64,000 nucleotides of DNA from Thermothelomyces thermophilus ATCC 42464 (taxonomy: Eukaryota > Ascomycota > Sordariomycetes > Sordariales > Chaetomiaceae). The notes beneath the pieces are model-generated. The model did no database searches, was not told where the DNA came from, and was given only the letters and a program-made list of their open reading frames with translations. A program made the translations under genes and the position numbers. The DNA lies in assembly GCF_000226095.1 (NCBI RefSeq), contig NC_016472.1, positions 992,001-1,056,000 of the forward strand. Reading direction: 5' to 3'. Shown here piece after piece: positions 56,052 to 64,000 of the stretch (within the stretch, counting starts at the first letter, position 1; each line of letters opens with the position of its first letter).

Positions 56052-59000
56052 TCACACCGGCGACTCGCGATCGAGCGTCGCAAGTGGGACATAGCCCTCG
56101 GCCTTCTCCCTCCTCTCCCCAAACAGTCCACCGACCAGCTCGCGGGCCCCGCCCAGCACCGCCCACCATCGCTTCCGCCTCGGGTGGACGACACCCCCGT
56201 CCCTCATCTCGGCCTCCATCTCGTCCATCCACCGGGGCCGCTTCCACAGCTTCAGAAACAGGCTGCTGGTCACCACGCTGACGCTGCTGGCCGCCATGGC
56301 CGCGCCCGCCATCATGGGGTGCATGTGGAGGCCGAAGGGCAGGAAGACGCCCATGGCGAACGGCAGGCCGACCACGTTGTACAGGCACGCCCACAGCAGG
56401 TTCAGCTTGATGCGGCGGAAGATGGTGCGGGCCAGGCTGAGCGCCGCGGGTATGTCCATCAGGTCGTTGGGCTTCATCAGCACCACGTCGGCGGCCTCCA
56501 TGGCCACGTCGGTGCCGGAGCTCATGGCGATGCCCACGTCGGCCGTCGCCAGCGCGGGCGAGTCGTTGATGCCGTCGCCCACCATGGCCACCACCGAGCC
56601 CGCCTCCTGCAGCTGCCGGATGATGGCCTGCTTCTGGTCCGGCGACACGCCCGCGTAGACGTCGTCGGCGTGGATGCCGACGGCCGAGGCGACGGCCAGC
56701 GCCGTGCCGCGCTGGTCGCCCGTGACCATGGCGGTGCGCACGCCCATGCGGTGCAGCACCGCGATGGCGGCGGCCGCGCCGTCCTTGATGGTGTCGGAGA
56801 GGCAGAGATGGCCGGCGTAGGCGCCCTGGATGGCGATGAAGATGTTGGTTGTGCCCGTGTTGTTGGGCTTCGCAGAGCGAGACTCGCTGGTTTGTTCCGA
56901 GGCTTCGATCGCGGTGCGGGGGACATCAACGTCGTTTTGCCGGAGGAAGAGGGCGTTGCCGATCAGGACCTTGTAGCGCGTCCGGTCGGCCGCGGTCGCC
57001 GGTTCGACATACGCGGTGATGCCCTTACCAACCGCCGCCGCGAAGTCGCCGACGCTGCCCTCGATCGTACCGTCCGGACCGAGGCCGAGCTCCGCCCTGG
57101 CGGCGCCCAGAACCGCTTTGCCGATCGGGTGCTCACTGCCCATCTCGGCTAGCCCGACGATCGTCCACCACAGCCGCTTCCGCCAGTCGGTGTCGCTCCA
57201 AGGAGGGGCGATGTCGGCCTTGGCCACGGTCATCTTGCCGTACGTCAGAGTTCCCGTCTTGTCAAGGACGACCTGGGTGATTTTGGTCGTCGTCTCCAAG
57301 GCGGCGCCGCCCTTGACGAGGATACCGTTCTCTGCGCCCACTCCGGTGCCCACCATGACGGCGGTGGGCGTGGCGAGACCGAGAGCGCACGGGCACGCAA
57401 AGACGATGACCGAGATGCAGAGCTTCACGCAAACCATGATCTTGCCACCGCTCGCGTCTTCCAGGAAGATCTTGGGCGGGTTCGGCAACACATGGCTCAG
57501 GACCATCCAGACGAGGAACGTCATGAGGCCGAGGAATAGGATCGTCGGGACGAAATACCCAGCAAGCACGTCAGCCAGGCGCTGGATAGGAGCGCGGCTG
57601 GTCTGCGCGTCCTGCACAAGCTTGACGATCTGGCTGAGCTGCGTGTCGCGGCCGGCTCGGGTGACACGAAAGTCGACCCTTCCGTGACCGTTGACGGTGC
57701 CGCCGATCAGGAAGCTTCCTTTTGTCTTCTGAACCGGCATCGCCTCGCCGGTGACCATGCTCTCATCCACGTAAGTCTCTCCACGCACCAGAACGCCGTC
57801 CGCCGGGATCTTGTCTCCTGGCCGGAGAATGACAATGTCTCCCACCTGGAGGAGCTCTGTGGGGATCACTTTCTCCTCGGCCGCGCCACCATCGAGCGGC
57901 TGCTTCGGATCCTCCCCGTTGGGATCACTAGTCCACCCTTCGGCAGCCTTTTCGGCGGCGATAGGGTCAACATAGATAGTAGCCATCGACGGGGCCAGGG
58001 ACATCAGTCGCGAGAGCGCCTTGGAGGTCTGACCCTTGGCGCGGTTCTCCAGGAAGCGTCCCAGGGTGATGAAACTGATGAGCATGGTGCTGGTGTCGAA
58101 AATGGTGCTGGGCCTCGTATGGGGCGGAAACAGGATGGAAACGATCATGGCCATGACGCTGAAGAAGAAGGCGCACGAGGTGCCCAGCACAACCAATACA
58201 TCCATCGTTGGAGAGCCATGCTTGAGAGACTTCCAAGCGGAGACGTAGAAGCGCTTCCCGATACCAAACTGGACAGGGATCGTGAGTGCCATGCATATGA
58301 CATCGCCGAGGTACAGCCCCGGAATGAGTCTGATGGAACCAAAATCCAGAGCCGGGATGCACATGGGGAACACCATGCTGATGAGGAAGACCGGGACGGC
58401 GAACGAGGCCGAGATCTGGAATGCCCGCCTCCACTCGTTGATTTCGCGGGTCTTGGCCAGAGACTCGATCTGGGCGCTGTTGTCGTCATTGTCTGCGACC
58501 AGGGCGTTGTAACCGGCGCTCTCGACGGTCTCGACAATAGCCCGTAGCCCCGTGACGTTGGGTAGGTGGGTCACGGTCAGGCGGGAGGTACTCAGCGCAA
58601 GCCTCGCGCTTTTGATGCCGGGGAGTGCGCTCAACTTCTCCTCGAGGGATTTCGCCGCGGCCGCGTCCAGGGTCCCGTAGATTCTGAACTGCGCGGTCGA
58701 TGCGCCGCTTCCGTGATCCAGCGAATCGAAAATAGTCGAGAGAATCTTGGCATCGAAACCCCGGTCCTCGATGATCTCGACGATCTTGTCTGACGGCAGC
58801 CTGGTTGGGTCGTGGGTGATGACAGCCCTCTCCGCGAGCAGGCTGATGTTGAAACGCACGAGTCCGTCGACATTCCTGAACCCTTCCTCTACGGCCGAGG
58901 TGCACGCACCACAAGTCATTCCTTCAATCGCAACAGTCGTGGTGGCTGTTGACGGAGTCGTCTTTGCACCTTCGGAACCCGCCTTCGCCTCTGGACCCTT

Positions 59001-59591
59001 TTCGTTGCTTTCGAGGACCTCGGCATCGAACCCCCGGTCCTCGATGATCTCACGGATAGCCTCGCCAGTCAAGAGCGAGGGATCGTGTTCGATCACAGCC
59101 CGTTCCGCGAGCAACGATATGCTGAAATGTTTGACGCCCGCAACGTCCTTGAATCCGCCCTCGACCGCCGACGTGCACGCGCCGCAGGTCATACCCTTGA
59201 TTCCCACCGTCGTAACCATCGTAGCCGGGCCGCTGTCGCTGGGGTGGCCGCCGAACGAGGCGCGCGGGGTAACTGGCGAGGGCAGGTCTGTCGACAAGAC
59301 TTCGGCATCGAATCCGCGGTCCTCTATGATCTCTCGTATCCTGTCGGCGGATATCCGCTGGGGATCGTGCATGACCACCGCGCGCTCCATCACCAGGCTG
59401 ACCGAAACGCTGCCGACACCATCGACACCTTTGAAGCCTGCTTCAACGGCCGAGGTACATGCGCCGCAACTGTATGCCAAACATTAGCTGAGAGCCAGCC
59501 AACCCGGCTGTATGCGGCGGGCAACTCACGTCATCCCCTCAATCTTGAGTGTCGTGGTCGCCATGTGCGCCGGTGGCGCCGCGAGCGACAT
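56052..59591 (-). CDS. CCC2: Copper-transporting P1B-type ATPase (Ccc2/ATP7 family)
   Basis: Exons 59591-59530 and 59469-56052, intron 59529-59470 (GTGAGT...ACAG) splitting the first metal site, EGMT/CGAC; 1159 residues. Three heavy-metal-binding domains carry GMTCGACTSAVE, with cysteines at 22/25, 116/119 and 207/210. A fourth, cysteine-less one follows. Catalytic motifs: MVTGEAMPVQ (actuator), VFACPCALGLATP (CPC copper site, about residue 711), VLDKTGTLTYGK (phosphorylated Asp, about 755), GSEHPIGKAVL, and MVGDGINDSPALA (about 985). Eight membrane segments fit the family. In yeast Ccc2 loads copper into the Golgi for multicopper oxidases, receiving it from Atx1. The stop at 56052 overlaps a donor-like GTGAGT, so the extreme C terminus is uncertain. 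Confidence 0.94.
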
Positions 59592-61522
59592 CTTGATATT
59601 TGCGGGCGCCAATTTTTTGTTTTGTTTTTCTTGTGTTGATTGCGCCTGAGCCGCTCGAGCCTATTGTATTCCGTTTCTCTACTCGACGACACCCTGGCGA
59701 ACCGCCGGCGGCGGCGGCGGCGGCGACGCAAAGTGCGTGGATACACCGGTGCCACTTAGATGTTCGAGGTCGCTCGATCCACGGGGGCGACTGTCGCTAT
59801 ATCATTTGGACGGACGTAATCGTGGAGAAAAAAATGGTCTTTTTTCTTTTCTTTGCTAAAATGCGAGAGGAGGACAAGCCAACTTCCAGCGATGGCGCCT
59901 TGTTCTGCATTATTAGACGAGAGACAGGAAAATCGGACAGCGAGAAGCCAGGTATGAATGAATGAATGAGCAGCTCCGCTGCGGGAGCGGCGGAACCGAC
60001 GAAAGAAGCCCAGTGGGGCAGAAAGTACAGTCTTGCGCACTGTGAACTTGGAACCGCTTAAACCTGAGATTTGAAACTCGTTTCGCCACCCTCGATTGGA
60101 TGGCTTTCCACCCTTAGGGATTAAATTTGGGATGAGATACTAGTACAGAGTCGTCTGCATTTAACTCATGCCTCAACACTGGAGCATTTTGTCTCAAACA
60201 CACGGGTATGAGGAGCGTAACAGTGCACGCTTGCCCTCGCTCTTCCTGATACGATTCGGTGACGGGAGAGAGCATGGCGCATTTTTACGAGTGAGGCTTC
60301 GTGACCATCTCACTCAGCAGCAGCGGAATGGGCAAAGGCATACTCTGTATGTATGTACAACAGAGTCGGAATCAGCACGGAGCAACGTTTTTCGGTTTTG
60401 TTTAGTTTTTTCTGCCGAGAGGGAACTGAGCTCATGACTCCACGAGACAGGAGAGGAAAAGTGCCTTGATTGCGTCAGACGCCGTGCTTGCCTAGTGGTC
60501 TATCACTGCCGAAGGTGGCATCCCCACGAAAATATACCTTTCTGTTGCCGGTAGTCACTACACCTTTCTGGGCTGTCAAATGAGCGACGGTAGTTGAACA
60601 GCCCATAAATTGATTCCCAAACTGTCTCGGCCAAGCTACGATCCCCCGGGAGATTGCACAGCTCTATGTAGACAGGACGATTGCACCATCCGAAAGAGCG
60701 CACAGTGTGTCCTTGCGGGAACTTCAGCAGGCGTGGGGGGACGGGCCCTTCCAAGTGCGCACCACATTAAAATTGCAGAGGCAAAGCGGATGGTCAAGTC
60801 CCGAAGGATGGGACACAGAAAGATGGCCGGGTCTTGTAATCCGTCCATACATGCGGGTAACCCATACACAGTAGTGGGCTCTTGGCGGCCAGGAGGGCCC
60901 GAGTTGATGTCAAACAGGTCTGAAGCAACACTGTTGCAAATCTTAAAACATTTGCAAGAGGAAAGTATGCACATACACTACCCTAGTCGAATTACAGTAA
61001 GCCAGATAACAGCGCGGACAACATCTTCACGGTTGGAGGTGCTTCTAAGGACTAGCTTTTTGCTTTTCGTACTGTGACTTGAGCTTGGCGCTGCCGATCG
61101 GGGACTTCCCGGATCGGCACGTGTGGTTCGGTACCTGCTCTGTTTTGTAAGTAATGTGCGGATCGAATTGTTGGTTGAGCTTGCAGTGCTTTGGTTCGGG
61201 CTCAGCCTTACAGATTACGCTGTTAATTACGCAGTACACTAGTGTAATCCGTACGCTACACAATACATACGCTCAGCGCATCTCGGAGGGCTCGAACTAC
61301 CTTATCTACGGATGTATGTACATACGGATTAATCCGTACATACACTACATACTATGTACACTAGCTTCGTGCCCCACCAGCAAGGCTGCAGCCCGCATTA
61401 CGGCAACAACAAAGCGACAAGCTAACTCTGATCGGCTTTTGGAACCCACGGATTTCGCAATATTCAACGTACCACGGTCAATAGTTCGAACATTTGAGGG
61501 CACAAGGTCCCAATCGCACGAG
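59592..61522. other. Divergent spacer between CCC2 and CSN7
   Basis: About 1.9 kb without a supported gene. The right end is dense in palindromic TAC/GTA words: TACACTAGTGTA at 61235-61246, GTATGTACATAC at 61314-61325 and TACGGATTAATCCGTA at 61323-61338, all within 300 bp of the CSN7 start. Confidence 0.5.
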
Positions 61523-62435
61523 ATGGAGCAAGCCAAAGCTCTTAATGCGCTCGAGGTGAGTCCTCTTTTTCATTCCTCGCTTCCCCGCCTTTTCTCCCCC
61601 GCGCCTTCTCCCCCTTCGCCGGGCTCTTCGAACGAACTCGCCAGGCATTATCCAAGTGATGACTCCTCTCCTCGGGCCAGGTACCTTGTATCTGATCCCC
61701 ATCCCAGCCCTTCTTAGCTCTCAGCAAGTCCGCCACTTCTCCCCGGGCCGCGGCCGACCTGGTCGTCCGCGCGACGTCGGCGCCCAACACCTACATCTTC
61801 ACCGAGCTGCTCCAGACCCCTCAGATCCAAGCCCTCGCCTTGTCGGATGAGTTCTCGCCCTATCTCACCCTTCTCCGAATATTTTGCCATGGCACCTACT
61901 CCTCATACCTCTCCACTCCCGGCCTTCCTGAGCTCAACGACGCCCAGCGCCTTAAGCTTCGCCAACTCTCCCTCTTGACCCTTGCCAAGAAGGACGGTTC
62001 CTCCAGCAATGGCGCTTCTCCAGCACTCGACTACGCTTCCCTCCAAAAGGCGCTCGACCTCCCCAGCCGTCAGGCCCTCGAGGAGCTCGTGATCAGTGCC
62101 ATCTACGCCGGCCTCATCAAGGCCCAGCTTAACCCCAAGGCCTCTCGCGTGCAGATCGACAGCGTCTCCCCGCTCCGTGACGTCGCCCCCACAACCATCA
62201 GCAGCCTGCTCTCAAGCTTGAAAGCCTGGGCCGGGCGGTGCGATGCAACTCTCGAGTCCCTCTCTTGCCAGATGACCCAGCTCCGGGCCGAAGCCGATCG
62301 CCGCGCGGCACGCGCAGCAGCTCGCGCCCGCGAAGTGGATGCGCTGGTGGAAAAGGAGAAAACGGGTGGGCACGCCCCTTACGCCCCTGATAGCACATCA
62401 TTTCTCCCCCTTGCTTCTTCTTCTTCTACTACTAG

Positions 62436-62471
<36 letters not shown>

Positions 62472-62932
62472 ACATTCCGCTGCCCCTCGCAAGAATGCCC
62501 GCAATATCAAGCCCCCACCCTCCCACCACACCGGATTGACCCTGAACCCTGGCGACGGCGGCGGCAACGACAACAGTAACATCAGCAACAATGCCTCTTC
62601 CTCCATTACATTCACAACCACCACCACCACCACCACCACCACCACCACCACCACTGCTACTACCACCTTGACGAACACGGATAAGGACAGCATGCTGACG
62701 GTTGGCGGCGGCAGCAGTTACCTCGCCCCAGGGGCAACAGGCGCAGCAATCACAAACCTCGCCGGTAGCGGCAGCGCGACGGGGCACGAAGTGAGATCGG
62801 CGGTGAAACGCGATAGCGCTCACATGAACGGCAGCGATGCGGATACCGACGTCGGCATAGACGGGGGGGAACAGCATGGACGTAGACGACAAAGGACAGA
62901 AACGGGCGAGTAGACGGAAGATGGAGGCGTAG
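61523..62932 (+). CDS. CSN7: COP9 signalosome subunit 7 (PCI domain)
   Basis: Exons 61523-61555, 61708-62790 and 62861-62932; 395 residues. The first join gives MEQAKALNALEPFLALSKSA, as in fungal CSN7. The PCI domain follows: SAPNTYIFTELLQTPQIQAL, YLTLLRIFCHGTYSSYLSTP, LRQLSLLTLAKKDG and VISAIYAGLIKAQLNPKA. A helical region (CDATLESLSCQMTQLRAEAD) precedes long Ser/Thr/Ala low-complexity, including about 14 Thr in a row. Intron 2 (62791-62860, GTGAGA...CATAG) is inferred because the last exon then reads NSMDVDDKGQKRASRRKMEA, a CSN7-like end. Without this splice the frame runs to 62913 with a less family-like tail. CSN7 is part of the complex that removes Nedd8 from cullins; in fungi it controls development and light response. 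Confidence 0.87.
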
Positions 62933-63655
62933 AACCGCGCCTCCATTGTCCATACGCAGCACACACACACAGGGGGGAATCGGGGGTCAACGGGCCGAGC
63001 ATGAACATGTCAGTAATGAAATGACGAATAACCCAGGCACGATACGTATAGCACTGCAGGCACAGAATATCACGATAATGAGTCTCGAGGCAGGGAAGAA
63101 CAGGGTGGGTTTCGAGTTCTGTGATTCAGCGCAACTGCAACTATCTGTGTCTGGCGGACGGCCCCTCCAGTGCTTTGAAACGCCCACGACGCTGGGTATT
63201 ACTAGTATATCGTACATTGGCGGCGGCGCAAAATGCAAATAACAAGAGCTTCAAAGACGATAGAGACGGCCGAGCAAGGAAAAGAAAAGCCAGGGTCCTG
63301 GTTTTCGCGAAATAACGCAACCCCAAAAGCTTCGAAAGGAAAAATGATGAGAAAGAATGTATGCTGAGAAGAAGACCGCCATATCCTGAACACCCACCGA
63401 GGCCTCCCTCCCTCCCTCTACCCTGCGCCTACTGAAATCAAATGCAGAGATCGCCACTCCCCCCCTTGACTCCCTCTGGTGGCGGTAAAGGCTTTAGGAA
63501 CAACGTGACGGTCGTGATCGAAGACTTCTTCCCCTGGCTCCTGTCAACCCGCTTTTCCTCTAGAATATTCGCTAGCCTGGGATAGCCGGTATGGGCTGAT
63601 CAAATCGGGAGCGAGGCCAGCTCACAAACTCCCGTGAGCCCAGACCCGCACTCCC
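62933..63655. other. Convergent spacer
   Basis: 3' flanks of CSN7 and of the right-edge membrane protein gene. No gene or strong motif seen apart from short purine-rich runs. Confidence 0.45.
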
Positions 63656-63999
63656 TCACAGCCGCTTGCCAGGAACCAGGATGAAGAGGACGCAGAGTGC
63701 TGCGTCTACGAGGGCCGTCACGGCCAGAACCATGACCGACCGGCGAGCGAGAAGCTTCCGGACGTAGGGCTCCCGCATTCGGGAAAAGTTGAAGGGGGTG
63801 TACTCGCTCAGTCCGATGAGGGCGAGAATTGGGTCGAGGCAATATTGGTAAGAGGCGAGGCAGTAGACGCCAATGGTGAAGGGGAGGATAAGCTTCGCGA
63901 GAGTTAGCCGAGAACAGTGAAAAGGGGAGCTAAGATGCCATGGCTTACCCAAAGTCTCTCCATCCGGGACTTGTCGAGGAAGATGAGGATGAACGCAGC
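63656..63999 (-). CDS. 3' end of an unrecognised membrane protein (runs off the right edge)
   Basis: Two exons are visible: 63999-63949 (AAFILIFLDKSRMERLW) and 63892-63656, with intron 63948-63893 (GTAAGC, branch GCTAAC, acceptor GAAG, phase 0). The last exon reads LILPFTIGVYCLASYQYCLD, then FSRMREPYVRKLLARR and a second helix VMVLAVTALVDAALCVLFIL before VPGKRL and stop. At least three hydrophobic helices are seen in about 96 residues. I do not recognise the family from this fragment; the rest lies outside the window. Confidence 0.65.
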   Translation of the reverse strand, partial: CVHPHLPRQVPDGETLGKPWHLSSPFHCSRLTLAKLILPFTIGVYCLASYQYCLDPILALIGLSEYTPFNFSRMREPYVRKLLARRSVMVLAVTALVDAALCVLFILVPGKRL

Positions 64000-64000
64000 C

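Noticed and set aside
62366-62435. Alternative CSN7 intron with donor GTGGGC and acceptor CTAG
   Set aside because: It would shift into a frame that stops at 62539 after a poly-Leu run, losing the CSN7-like tail.
56052-62932. A copper, signalosome or secondary-metabolite gene cluster
   Set aside because: Neighbouring genes have unrelated housekeeping roles and wide spacers; nothing indicates co-function.

Overview
This window is nuclear DNA of a filamentous ascomycete. The short GT-AG introns (about 54-230 nt, one of 342 nt), the branch sites of the CTGAC/CTAAC type, the GC-rich genes separated by 0.3-2 kb spacers, and protein texts that resemble Neurospora/Chaetomium orthologues point to Sordariomycetes, probably Sordariales. 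I infer Chaetomiaceae-like only from the texture of the proteins. There is no operon logic, no rRNA, no CRISPR, no recognisable intact transposon and no virus-like element. I rebuilt exons by hand from splice sites and remembered family conservation, so boundaries are inferred unless stated otherwise.

Layout, left to right. 1-495 (-): 5' part of a probable PA-domain/RING protein cut by the edge. 2542-5198 (+): DUF726/TMCO4-like hydrolase. 5410-7836 (-) NOC2 and 8228-9100 (+) VPS28, divergent. 9215-10873 (-) MDM12 and 11560-15301 (+) a BRCT protein, divergent. 16209-18318 (-): RMD1/DUF155 family. 19323-19769 (-): small zinc-ribbon protein. 20696-21901 (+): RNase P subunit RPP1. 22390-23727 (-): secreted Ser/Thr-rich repeat protein. 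25495-26292 (-): five-exon GFA-family protein. 27412-29116 (-): acyltransferase-3 membrane protein. 31119-32119 (-): MED8. 32671-34943 (-): choline sulfatase. 36601-37137 (+): secreted Lys/Glu/Gln-repeat protein. 37440-38428 (-): MPDU1-like PQ-loop protein. 39304-40541 (-): chromodomain protein with AT-hook-like motifs. 41393-43134 (-) RIC8 and 44188-49504 (+) RIF1, divergent. 50734-52070 (+): glucose-6-phosphate 1-epimerase. 52641-54144 (-) class II DAHP synthase and 54666-55191 (+) HYPK, divergent. 56052-59591 (-): CCC2 copper P-type ATPase. 61523-62932 (+): COP9 signalosome subunit 7. 63656-63999 (-): 3' end of an unrecognised membrane protein.

Most genes are single-copy housekeeping functions (ribosome biogenesis, ESCRT-I, ERMES, RNase P, Mediator, N-terminal acetylation, signalosome, aromatic amino-acid synthesis, copper transport, sulfur scavenging). 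They do not form one pathway. RIF1, the BRCT protein and the chromodomain protein share a chromosome-biology theme but are not adjacent.

I did not find a convincing new biological system. The parts most worth a second look are: terminal exons hidden behind an apparent stop (choline sulfatase, CSN7, perhaps CCC2); coding-strand pyrimidine tracts just after the donor in many introns, including three runs of exactly 15 C and one of 38 T; a dispersed 9-mer TACGGAGTA and related palindromes confined to spacers; telomere-repeat (telobox) motifs in three promoters; RIF1 protein-phosphatase-1 docking motifs; a chromodomain/AT-hook protein; and two low-complexity secreted proteins.
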